From the NCBI GenBank assembly GCA_019321725.1, contig CM033121.1, positions 15,128,001 through 15,192,000 of the forward strand: DNA of 64,000 nt, written 5' to 3'. A program made the position numbers and the translations under genes. Each line of letters opens with the position of its first letter. Position 1 is the first letter of the stretch. Below are positions 49,684-61,985 of this stretch, in pieces. The notes under the pieces were generated by a model. That model did not search any database, had not been told where the DNA came from, and worked only from the letters and a program-made list of their open reading frames with translations. Origin of the DNA: Paulownia fortunei. Lineage: Eukaryota > Streptophyta > Magnoliopsida > Lamiales > Paulowniaceae.

Positions 49684-51528
49684 TGTTAGAGTAGGATGTC
49701 TAACGCCCTAATTTGATTGGGTGTATTATACTCTTTTTCTTCTATAAAGATAATCTTATTGGGAATTATATTAATAAAAAAGATAATCTTTTTATCTTAT
49801 GTCTTGCATATTTTATTTCTGCACATTAGATAAAGTTCTTAGATCAAATTTAGCTATTGGGCATGGTCGCACATATGATGGCGATCATGGAACATGCCTC
49901 TAAGGCTTTAGTCTTAAATAAGTTCCGAGTCGAGAGCTTTTTGAGATGGAACATCAAATAGATCAATAAGACTCGCGCATATGATGCATGCTCGTGAGAC
50001 GAAAATGTCATATTCCATTAAAATTAGCATAAAGATGCAAGTACATGTATGTGGGTGCTTGTTAGGGAACAAGTACACCGAACATGACCCGTAAGAAATT
50101 CTTAGTTAGAGGCTTTGCCTGTCGAAATAAGAATTTTTGTGTTGCGATAGTACATGACTAGTCCTCAGACTTGAGGCACAATTGTAGCCTTGTGTGCATT
50201 CTACAGTACTTTGATATATCTTCTGATTGCTTGACAATCACAAAGGGGTATGTTAGGTGTTGTACTAGTGTGCATAGAGGTTTGTTAGTAGCCAACATAG
50301 AATTCGACACTTGTCTTTTTAAGCAAGGGAATTTCCTGTATTTTCATAGTTTATGATTCAAAGACCTTGGCCAAGGCAGGATGAATCGTGATTCATCAAG
50401 AATTATTGAAACTTGAAATGGAATCACAGTTATTGAATCATTTAGGGTTTTGACTTATAATCCATGCCCTAAATTCAATTGGGAGATTAGTTGTCGAAAG
50501 GACCTTACGTGTATAGTACTCGGAACTGAAATAGATTTGTTCGCTATTTAGCTGAGTCTAGTTTGCTATGATTACTTGTTAGGTGTTTTTATGGATAGTG
50601 AGATCCTTGAAATTAAGGAGTTAATTTCAGGTGAATTAATTATTTGGATTAATTAATTAAAATAATTGTTATAGATAAGTTGCAAATGTTGCAAGCCTAC
50701 TACTAACTTAGTAGTGAACCTAAGAGGGTCACACATGTTTATGGAAAGTAACATTTTTTAATTTTGGGATTTATCCAACGGTTGGAAATGAATTAATTAA
50801 TTAATTGTAGGTTTTATTTAATTTAATGCTTAAATTATTCAATTAAATAATTGAATTATTTAATTAGACCTAATTTGATTAGGAAACCCAATTAGAATAA
50901 ATTAAATTAATCAATTGAATTGATTAAATTGTGATTAAAATTGAAAAACTTTCCAAGAGTTGAAAAATGATTAAATTTTTTAGCCCTATATATATGAGGG
51001 ATGAAAATTACATAATTAATTCAAAAAATTTGATCAAAAATTATTTTGTTTAAAGTCTTCTATTTTACTTTCCAAGAAAAGAAAAAAAAGAAAAAAGAAA
51101 ATCAGTTCTTTATTATTCTCTTCAAATTATTGTTTAAAAACTTAAACAATCAATCTTTATTATTCTTGAAAACTTACTCTGGTTGTAGATTAGTAAACAA
51201 TTAAAAGGATACTAGCGAATCCTTTTGATTAAAAGCATACTAGCGAATCTTTTTGGTTGGTATTGCTTTTCCGTATTGTAGACCTGATAGAGGAGAGACA
51301 CTTGGATCTCTGCGAGTTCTAATAGTCCAGAATAAGCAATTGATTGCTTCATTCCCTACAATAATCGGAGTGCACGAAAGGTACAATCCAAATTTTATAT
51401 TTATTTGTATACTCATTTGAATAAGCGCGATCGGTAAAATTGCTTTCAAATCAAAGGAGTTAAATTTATATTTGATAAAATTTTAATTTTATGCTTTGTA
51501 TACCTTTGCGATTATAGTCAACCCTACA
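49684..51528 (+). mobile_element. 3' LTR of the copia element
   Basis: It runs from TGTTAGAGTAGGATGTC to CAACCCTACA, 1845 bp. It aligns along the 5' LTR except for a missing segment of about 392 bp at about 50937 (matching 43311-43703) and an extra repeat of an AAAGCATACTAGCGAAT-type block at 51220-51250. Confidence 0.88.
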
Positions 51529-52988
51529 ACCCATTGAATCACTATTGTGAGAATATGTTGCAAAAAGAAATATGCAAGGGTATTGGCTAACGATAAATCT
51601 TGAGCATATCCTTAATGCAGCAATGAGATCCAAATTTGAATAAAGTTTCGGAGACTATATGAAATGAGCATTATTTAAAAATTAAAACTGTTCGAGTCGA
51701 TATGATTTATTTATTTATTTTTTTCAACAACGTATATGCGCTTAAATTTTTTTGTACTTGACATGAAATTTCATAAAATTGTTTGATGTGAAATCTTAAT
51801 AAATAGCTCAAAAAAAGTTTGTCATGGGACCAAACTGCTGGATAAAATTTGTGCCTAAAAGGTTTACAATGGAAGCAAATCTTGAACAAAAATGAGATCA
51901 AGAATCCTTGGTGCAATTTCTGTCTTCTAATGGATATATACAATTTGGAAAAGAGAGTCTATTACCTTGAAATAGTATCTAACCTAACATCAAGGACTTT
52001 TGAATTGATTAAAATAGTCCTATTATACAAATGTAGAATTTCATATATGGATAGCTAGAACGAAAAGGTCCAACATTATGAATTAAGCTATTACCAATCT
52101 AAATTAGACAGTCAATTCATAGTATACTGCACTGTTGTATCCATGGCTGACAAGGTGTGAATCTTGCAAGTGGATTGGATCTCATAGATAAGAAACAGCA
52201 GCCATACAAACCAATCATAGTGGAATATATCAAGGGAAGTTGACTTGAGAGCAGCGAAAGAGTTTGACTTTCATACTTCATTTTTGAATTGATGGATTTT
52301 AAATTTATAATAATAAATTTATTAAATTTATTTAAATAATATGATAATATAATAGATTTTAAAATTTTAAATTCTAATTTTAAATTATTTTTTAAATCAT
52401 AACCATTTTATTTATATAAGTATGATTAATAAAATCGAAATGCATCTACATGTACGCGTTGCTTGCGTGTGTGAAACCCGAAACCCAAAACCCCTCCCCC
52501 CGCCCCCCAAACATACAAACTTGGTTCTTGAATTTGACACCCATAACCTATTCATATCTAAAACCTACAACTGATCCAAGTTTAAGAAATTGAGATTATA
52601 CACAAATGAAGTTTGAGACGTGTAAAATAAATTATTTATTTTTTTAATATATGTTTTGGAATTTGTTAAATTTAATTTTAAAAGTAAATAGTTAATTTTA
52701 AGTTTTATTCTAATATATTTTATTAATACATCAAACGTCAAGGTAAAGTGTTGTAGCCAATTAAATCAAGTTTAGCAGTCTAAAAATAAGAGGTAACCAA
52801 GTTGAGACATGTGGTGCATTCAAGTATGTGGACCAATCAAATAATGCACAAACTTGATATTATATCTTTTAAAAAAAATATTGAAGAGATAAATATAAAA
52901 AAAAAGCAAATGATTCACAAGTCTCCTACTCAGGCATCTATATAAAAGGGTTATGGGGGCTCACCTGTACCCAAGTCTATTTGGTAAG
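51529..52988. other. Spacer between the two large copia copies
   Basis: I see no gene and no recognised element. A C-rich run (CCCCTCCCCCCGCCCCCC) lies at 52492-52509. Open frames of 60-80 codons here look random. Confidence 0.45.
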
Positions 52989-55900
52989 TGTAGGGGAAAA
53001 TTAAACTTTTTATTAAATATAAATTTTTTAAATAAATTTATTTCTTGATTCAAAAGCGATTATAACGATCGCACTAATTCAAATGAATATATATAAATAA
53101 ATATATTAAATTTGAATTATACCTTTTGCCAACTTCAGTTACAGTCAATTGCTTATCAGAACTCGTAGGGATTCACGTGTTTTTCCTCTATTAGATTCAC
53201 AATATAAAAAGTGACACTGATTAAAAGAATTCGCTAATATCTTTAAAATTATTTTTTAATTTAGAACCAAAGTAATATTTATCCTTTAATTCAATTGAAG
53301 GATCAAGAACAAGATTTGAAGTACAATAAAAATTGATTTTTTAAGTTCTTAAAATTTAGAAACAAAGAGAATATCAAGAAACCTATTTTCTTTAAAGAAC
53401 AAGAAAATCAAGATTTTCAAGAAAATATTTTTCTTTTCTTTTTCTTGGAGAGAAAAATAGAAGATCAATAAAATAATTTTTTTTCTTAAAAAAATTAAGT
53501 AATTTTCGGCCCTCCCCTATTAATAGGGGTTGAAAATTGGCTTTTCTCCAACTCTTGAAGAGTCTGCTAATTTTGAACTATTTCAAAGTTTAATCTTGGA
53601 AGGATTCTAAATCTTTCAACAAATCTTCTCTTTTCTCTATCCAATATATGTGGATTTATTTGAAACTACATTAGTCATCAAAATTAGTCTACATACATTC
53701 TTGATATTAATTTAAACTCTTCAAATAATATCAAGATATATATATATATATATCAAATATATATCAAAAATATATTTATATAAAATAAAATCCTAATGGT
53801 CGTTTTTTATCTCATAAAAATTGATCATATTATATTTTAATTATATAAATATATTATATCTTAGATTCACTACTAAACTAGTAGTGGGATTGCAACATTT
53901 GCAACTTATGAATAACAATTATTATAATTAATTAATCTAATTAATTAATCCGTTTGGAATTAACTCCTTAATTTCAAGAATCTCAATATCCATGAAAACA
54001 CATAACATTTAATCATGGCAAATATAACACCTCAATTACTACACAACTATATATATAGTATAATTTAACATGATAGAGCCTGTGTGCATGCATTATTATT
54101 ATTTTTTTCTGTAATATATTAATAAATAATAAATATTTTTCCACTCACAGACTAATATATATACCTGCAGAGAACCCTTAACAATCATAATATTTACATA
54201 CTCATGTACAGAAAAGTTATAAAAGTAAGATATAGTACAAATCCCAAAACCTAATATAATGGACTCCAAAATCAAATAAGTTAACAACCAGCCCAACATG
54301 TCGTCATCTATGTACACTGATCCTCAGAACCTGTAGGAGCTCTAGCCCCTCGCTCAGTAAGTCCATGGCTTCAAGTATCATCAAATTCACTTACAATACA
54401 TAAATTACGTGAGTTAATGCCCAATAAATGAAATTCATACATGCTAAAGGGATAATCCAATGTAAATGCAATGCATTTCTATGAGATCATGACAAGAATG
54501 CAAACTTATGCATAAAAATAGTTCATTCAAAATTATTTTTCATCACTGGACCCTTGGCCCATCTACTATGTACCGGATAGAGCTCTTAACAATATCAATA
54601 ATCACATGGCCATAAACAGATCGACATAGTCCGGGGCCATCTCTTGGGATCACCAGAGGTCCACCTCCTGTCTTCCCCTGTGACCCTTCAAAAGTCTTTC
54701 CACCAGCGGCGTCAATAAGGGTATAGTCAAGTGGTTCACTCTCTCGTGACCACCAGAGGCACACCCTATATCAACCTCTGTGATCCTCCGAGTAGTAATA
54801 CTCTCGGCGCCCTAAATATTATATAAATAAACCACACATGAGCCTCGGTACACTAGTAGTGGCCAACCAAAATATTTTCTTTCTAAAAATAAGTCATGCG
54901 TGCCAAAAACCTCAACTGTGAGCACGTATTATGCATGGACATGTAAATACTGATGAATGACATGTCCAATGATACAATAGATCCTATGTCCCATCATCCA
55001 AGCAACATATGCACTATAAGGTATGTATAATACTCACAATACACAATCAAGATACAAAGATCACCTTTAATATAAATAATACATAAAATACTATGTCTAT
55101 ACATTGTAATTGCAAATAGATTTTCATTTACCTTTCACCTTTGATGTCGTACTAAAGGTTAACAAGATTCTCCTCTCTAACATTAGATATAAGTCTACTT
55201 GTAAAAGTATTACGTATTAATTTTCATTTTTAACCAATAGGTTTCTATATCAAATCTCTTAAGGGATCTTAAATCTTAAATTTAAATAAGTAACAATCAA
55301 ACCTTAAAATTTATACTTCAACCCGATCAAATTTTTTAAATACCTTAATTTTTTTGTTTTGAATTTATTCTATTATCATTTAATTAATGTGTTATAATTC
55401 CTGCAACCAATCCCTCAATTAAATTAGCTCATTCATTCGATTAATACAATATAACAAAAATCAAACCTTTGTAACTAATTCGAATTAAAGATGTATATTA
55501 ATTACTGTGTCACATGTAGATAACTAGTTAATTTGGATCAAAAATTTTCTTTTAAATTATAAATAAACGACATAAATATATATTTTTATCCATACAAAAT
55601 GAAAAGAGACTTACCCAAAATTTTCTCAAATTCCTATTATTGAAATTTGTCGAAGCACCATCTTTTTTTTTCTCTTTTTTTTCTTTTTTCTTTTCCTTTC
55701 CTTTGCTACTGTGGATGTGTGTGATGTGTTAACTGTGTGTTTGTGGTGTGTGTGTTAATACATAACTATAACTTAACAACTGAGAAAACCTAATATAATA
55801 TATTATAACATACGTATACTTATCCTTAATATAATATATTATAACATATGTCTAATATATAATAATTATTACTATACACTATACACGGGTATACATATAT

Positions 55901-57461
55901 GTATATAGAAACTAACATTATAATATATATATATATATATAATATGCTTATCTAAAATATAAGCTATACACGTGTACACACACACACATATATATATTAT
56001 GATATTATTTTATTATACTACATACATATACTTATATCTATATATATTTCATACATCTATACATATATATATATAATATTTCATACATCTATATATATAT
56101 TATATATATATATATAATTAATACATAATATTTTGATATTTATTTATAAACCCCAAATTTATTTTCTAGTAAGAATTTACACCCTCTTAATTAATATGAT
56201 AATGTCCTTATTTATTATTATTATTATTATTATTATCATTACTATCACTATTTTTTTCCTAATTAATTTATTTGCATAGTTTATCCTACACTAATAAACA
56301 CAACGATGCCACCTTTCACTTACGTGTATCGTAATGGTATCTAATAGTTGACACCTAAATTCTCTTATCTTAGTACCAACTCAACCAATTAGGTTAAATA
56401 ATTTAAAAACTAATATCAGTGATAACTTCAAAAGTTTAATTATTAAAAATATTATATAAAATATAGTGCATTATAAAATATCAATTAAAAATACAAATGA
56501 CACATAAGTAGGATGAAATGCATGAACTATATTGGCCAGGTGAGTAGCCCGAGGCTCGGGTATTACAATAAACTAGTCTTGCGTGAAATAGTGAGTAAAC
56601 CTCTTTTAGTTGTGAGTACTATACATGTATAGTCCCTTCGACAACTAATCTCCTGATTGAATCTATGATATGAATTATAAGTCTAAACCCTAAATGATTC
56701 AATAACTATGATTCCATTTTAAGTTTCAATGATTCCTGATGATTTAAGATTCATCCTGCATTGGCTAAGGTTTTTGAATCATGAACTATGAAGATATAGG
56801 AGATTCATTTGTTAAATAAAAGACAAGTGTCGAATTCTATGTTGGCCACTGACAAATCTCCATGCATACCAGTGCAAGACCCAACATATCCCCTTTATGA
56901 TTGTCAAGCAATCAGAAGATATATCAAAATGCTGCAGGATGCACACAAAGCTACCATCGTGCCTCAAGTTTGAGGACTAACTACGTACTATCGCAACATA
57001 GAAATTCTTATTTAGATAGGCAAAACCTCCAACTAAGAATTTCTTACGGGCCATGTTCGGTGTACTTGTTCTCTAACAAGCACCCACATATACGTACTTG
57101 CGTCTCTACGTTAATGTCAATGGAATGCAACATCCTCGTCTTACAAGCATGCATCGTACCTATGAGTTTTACTAGATTATTTGATGTCCCATCTCAAAAA
57201 TCTCTTGACTTGGAACTTATTTAAGACCAAAGCCTTAAAGGTATATTCCATGATTGCCATCATATACGTGATCATGTCCTGTAGCTAAATTCGGTCTAAA
57301 GACTTTATCTAATATGCAAAAAAAAAAAAAAAAAAGATACAAGACATAAGATAAAGAAAGTGCATTTTTATTAATACGATTTCCAATAAGATTGTTTTTA
57401 CAAAAGAAAATAAGTATTATATACCCAATCTAATTGGGGCACTGGGCATCCTACTCTAACA
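52989..57461 (-). mobile_element. 3' LTR of the nested copia element, split by a solo LTR
   Basis: On the minus strand it starts TGTTAGAGTAGGATGCCCAG (57461) after polypurine tract ATCTCCCACTTGCC (57462-57475, plus-strand view) and ends CCCCTACA at 52989. Without the 2545-bp insertion it is about 1.93 kb. Near 53510 the TATA region is altered to CCCCTATTAATAGGGG. Confidence 0.8.
54023..56567 (+). mobile_element. Solo LTR, TGTAACACC family, copy 2
   Basis: It begins TATAACACCTCAATTACTAC and ends GGCTCGGGTATTACA. It aligns with 7239-10130 and has no internal coding. The copia LTR around it resumes exactly: the left flank ends AATCATGGCAAA and the right flank begins ATAAACTAGTC, whereas an uninterrupted LTR at 63317 reads ATCATGGCAAACTAGTC. 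This gives the empty site and a probable duplication ending in AAA. It contains long TA-rich microsatellite stretches (55920-56120) and a TTA run (56214-56236). Confidence 0.82.
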
Positions 57462-57475
57462 ATCTCCCACTTGCC

Positions 57476-57856
57476 CTAACTCCAATTACCCATATATCTA
57501 AGGCTCATCTTCAAGTCATCTATATCAGATTGGAAACTAGAGTTTATATATCCCTCCAGTTTTAGTTTTCCATTGCCGTATATCAGAAAGATTTTTTTAG
57601 TTCTTCTCAAATACTTGAGGATCATCTTAATGTCTTTCCAGTGTTTTTCCCATGAATTTGATTAATATCTACTCGTGACACTCAGAGCATGTGCAATATC
57701 AGGCCTTGTACATTGTATACATTATGCTCCTTATTGCGGAAGCATAAGGTATGCAAGCCATCATTTCTCTCTCTTTAGGTGTCTTGGGAGACATAATATT
57801 ATAGAGTGAAACCCCATGACTAATAGAAAGAAATCATCGTTTAGATTCCTCCATGC
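57476..57856 (-). pseudogene. copia RT connection and RNase H end fragment
   Basis: On the minus strand it begins MEESKR, continues through SPKTPKERE, PYASAI and SIMY, and ends with SLRYMGN beside the polypurine tract. Most of RNase H is deleted. It is the 3' coding end of the nested copia element. Confidence 0.75.
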
Positions 57857-59995
57857 TAATTCAAGTGAATATATATATATATATATATATATAAATATAT
57901 TAATTTGGATTATAACTTTCGTTCACTCCAGTTGTTGTAGAAAATAAAATAATCAATTGCTTATCAGAACTCTCAAAACTCGCAGGGACATAGTGTCTCT
58001 CCTTTATCAGGTCCATAATATAAAAAGTTAACACCAATAAAAAGGATTCACTAGTATCATTTTAATCATTTACTAATTTAGTTCCGGATTAAACTTTGCC
58101 TTTTAATCCAATTGATGGATCTAGAACAATAAAGTTTGATTTTTTAAGTTCTTGAAATTTGGATATAAAGAGAATATCAAGAAACTAGAACAATAAAATC
58201 AAGATTTCAAGAAAATACTTTTTTTTTTCTTTTCTTTTCTTGGAGAGAAAAATAGAAGACTTAAAAAATAATTTTTTGCTAATTATTTCATGTAATTTTC
58301 GTCCATCTCTATATATAGGGGCTGAAAATTTTCTCTTACTCTAACTCTTGGATAGTTTGTCAATTTTGAATTATTTCAATTTGATTTTGGAAGGATTCTA
58401 AATCTTCCAACAACTCTTCTCTTTTTCTCTCTCCAATATATATGGACTTATTTGAAACTACATTAGTCATCAAAATTGCCTACATACATTTTTGTTATTA
58501 ATTTGAACTCTTCAAATAATATCATGATGGATATATATTAAATATATACCAAAAATATATTTATATAAAATAAATCCTAGTGGTTGATTTTTATCCTATA
58601 AAAATCGGTCACTTTATTTATTTATTTATAAATATTTGAATTAAATAAATTATATTTATTTAATTTATTCTCTTCATATTCTAGTGGGCTTCTTAAGTGA
58701 TCCACATTAATTTTTGGGCTTGGACTTAAAAATTCACAAATCAATCCAACTGATTTAATCCCAAATTAATCAATCCAATTGATTAATTATAATTTACTCC
58801 AATTAAACTTCCTAATCAAATTAGTTAAATTAAATAATCTAATTACTTAACTGAATATTTCAATTTAACCATTAAATTAAATAGAATCATTAATTAATTA
58901 ATTAATCAATATTAATTAATTTCCAATCATTGGAATAAATCTTAAAATTAGAAATGTTACTTTCCATAAAAGATGTATGACCCTCTTTGATTCACTACTA
59001 AACTAGTAGTAGGCTTGCAATATTTATAATTTATGAATAACAATTATTTAAATTAATTAATCCAATTAATTAATCTGCTTGGAATTAACTCCTTAATTCC
59101 AAGAACCTTACTATCCATGAAAACACCTAGCAAGTATTCATGACAAACTAGTCTCAGGTGAAATAGCAAGTAAACTTATTTTAGTTGCGAGTACTATACA
59201 CGTACGACCCTTTCGACAGCTAATCTCCCAATTGAATATAGGGCATGGATTATAAGTTAAAATCCTAAATGATTCAATAACTGTGATTCCATTTCAAGTT
59301 TCAATGATTCCTGATGAATCATGATTCATCTTGCCTTGGCCAAGGTCTTTGAATCACGAACTATGATTAATAAAAACAAGTGTTGAATTCTATGTTGGTT
59401 ATTGACAAACCTCAATGCACACTAGTGTAATACCCAACATACCCCTTTTGTGATTGTCAAGCAATTAGAAAATATATCAAACTGCTGTAGGATGCACATC
59501 GTAGCTCAAGTCCGAGGACTAGCCATGTGCTATCGCAAAATAGAAATTCTTATTTCGATAGGCAAAGCCTCCAGCTAAAAATTTCTTGTGAGCTATGTTT
59601 GGTGTATTTGTTCCCTAACAGGCACCCACAAACATGCACTTGCATCTCTCTGTTAAGCCAATTGAATGCGACATCCTTATCTCATGAGCATGCATTATTA
59701 TTTAGAGTCTTACTAAGCTGTTTGATATCTCATTTTAAAAATCTCTCGACTCGAAACTTATTTAAGACCAAAGCCTCAAAGGCATGATCCATGATCGCCA
59801 CCATATGTGCGACTATGCCCCATAGTTAAATTTGATATAAGAACTCTATCTAATGCACAGAAATAAAAGATGTAAGACATAAAATAAAAAAATATATTTT
59901 TTATTATTATGATTCACAATAAGATTGTCTTTACAAAAAAAAAAAAGAGTATAATGCACCCAATCTAATTGGGGCACTGGGCATCCTACTCAAAT
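57857..59995 (-). mobile_element. copia LTR inserted in the RT region of the same family
   Basis: On the minus strand it starts near TTTGAGTAGGATGCCCAG (a mutated TGTTAGAGTAGG) and runs through a TATA block at 58307-58320 to TATTCACTTGAATT. The last 100 bp or so of the LTR are missing, and about 16 codons of RT are gone at the same point, so a deletion followed the insertion. Length is about 2.14 kb. An (AT)n run lies at 57869-57893. Confidence 0.75.
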
Positions 59996-61985
59996 TCGAT
60001 CATTCTTTTGGATCTATTTCTATAGATTTTCATCCCTAGGATAAAAGATGCATCTCCCAAGTCCTTTATGGAAAATTGATTAGTATCAACATAGAGCATA
60101 ATAAACATAGCTACACTCCCGCTAACTTTCTTGTAGATACATGGTTCATCCGGGTACTTATGAAAACCAAACATTTTGATTATTTCATCAAATTAGATGT
60201 TCCAACTCCTCAAAACTTGTTTGTGTCTATAAATGAATCTCTAAAGCTTACAAACTTTTTGCTCGATCCCACTAGACATGAAACCTTCTTGCTGCTTTAT
60301 ATAGATCTTTTCCTCAATGTTTCCATTAAGGAAAGCGGTCTTCACATCCATTTTTCATATCTCATAGTCATAACATGTGGATATGGCCAGCAGAATCCTA
60401 ATGGATTAAGCATCGCCACTGGTGAAAAAGCTTCCTTATAATCAATTCATTGCTTTTGAGTATAACCTTTTGCAACCAGATGTGCTTTATAGGTCGCTAC
60501 CTCTCCATCTACTCCAAGCTTCTGCTTGTAGACCCATTTGCAGCCAATGGGAATAATTTCTTATGGTGGGTCTACCAAGATTCGTACCTTATTAGAGTCC
60601 ATCTAGGATTGCATGGCTTCTTGCCATTTCTCTGAGTCAATGTCAAACATCACATCTCTGTAGCTTCTTGGATCATTATCTAAGGTGAGTCCATATTTTT
60701 AATTCTCTAACAACAAGTTGTACCTCTTAGGTACTCTTAGGTATTTTCTATGGTTCTTGAATTTCTTCAAGTTCCATGACTTTGCCACTACTCTCTAAAG
60801 GAAATTCTTCTTCAAGGAAGGTGTCATTCCTCGAAACAAAAACCTTTTGTTCTGAGGCGTCGTAGAAGTAGTATCCAATAGACTCCTTTGGATACCCCAC
60901 AAACTTGCATAAGTTAGATCTCATATCCAACTTATCTCCCACTTGTTCTACTTCACATACATAGCACACCTCCATACCCTAAGGTATTTATAGAAAGGTA
61001 TCTTGCCACACCACATTTCATATGGTATTTTGGGCATGACTTTAGATGACACCCTATTTAATAGGTATGCTGACGTTTCGAAGGCATAGCCCCAAAATGA
61101 AAGAGGCAATGTAGTGAAGCTAATCATAGATCGAACCATGTCCAATAAGGTTCAATTCCTGTGCTCCACAACTCCATTAAGTTGTGCAGTAGCAGGAGGA
61201 GTCCACTGTTGGCAGTTCTTGCTTGATCTTTAGATCAAGCAATTGTGCCAACTCATGGAACTATGATTATCTATTTTTTTTTGTTGAATTATGAAATGGG
61301 GTTATGGGGAGTAATAGTATATAAACAATTCTTCAAAGAACCCCGTATAGATAAAATCATAGCATTTGAAAATGGAACAAATTTCATTCTCAATGGTAAC
61401 CTAAAACCTTCTCTATCCAAAACTGGAATAGAGACAATGTCCTTAATAATATCTAGAACAAAAAGACAATTGTTTAAAAACTATTACATAATCATTCTCA
61501 AAAGCTAGATTAATGGTGCCTATAGCTAATGCAACAACTCTACTCTATTCCCCATCCTTAGGACCGTCTCCATCTATCCAGCTTCCTACTTCTTATCATC
61601 ATCTGTAAATCATTGCAGATATGTGAGCCACAATCGGTATCTAATACCCAAGAAGTATTGTTAATAGATAAGTTAATTTCAATAAAATATATATCTGAAC
61701 TCTTCAGGCTTGCAAGATACTCCTTGCAGTTTCTCTTCCAGTGTCTTGGTTTACCGCAGTAATGACACTTGTCATTGGCTTGAGAAGAAACCTTCTTGAC
61801 ACGCCCTTTGCCTTCAGTTTATTTGATTTGAAGGAACCCTTTCCTTTATTCTTTCTCTCTTGGGCTTTTCAACCTTTGATTGGGAAGAAGATCCGACAAG
61901 CAGTACTGGCTTGTCCTTCTTCATGGTGGACTTAGCTGTCTTTAACAAGTTCACAAGTTCAGGGAGACTAGTCCCCATTGTTTGG
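59996..61985 (-). pseudogene. copia gag-protease-integrase-RT of the nested element
   Basis: Minus-strand order: gag end joined to the LTR (61985-61740), an intact zinc knuckle CHYCGKPRHWKRNC (about 61735-61780), protease LDTDCGSHICND (about 61645), GAG-pre-integrase remnant (61265-61215), integrase C-terminal part (61145-60748, LLNRVSSKVMPK, GYPKESIGYYFYD), RT entry (60680-60480), and RT with an in-frame gap at the active site (LYVD directly followed by TNQFSIKDLG, about 60080). The integrase core is missing. No functional protein is possible. Confidence 0.82.

Larger units (their letters stand above)
42079..51528 (+). mobile_element. Two-LTR Ty1/copia element (9.45 kb), inactive
   Basis: The order is: 5' LTR 42079-44269, primer-binding site 44271, long leader to 45819, gag 45820, protease, integrase, RT and RNase H to about 49610, polypurine tract 49671-49683, 3' LTR 49684-51528. 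The gene order (integrase before RT) makes it Ty1/copia. The flanks GGCCA and ACCCA do not form a clear target duplication. The LTRs differ by a deletion of about 390 bp and many point changes, and stops interrupt every domain, so the copy is old. Confidence 0.9.

Noticed and set aside
42074..51533. Target-site duplication of the two-LTR copia copy
   Set aside because: The adjoining five bases are GGCCA and ACCCA, only 3 of 5 alike, which is not enough.
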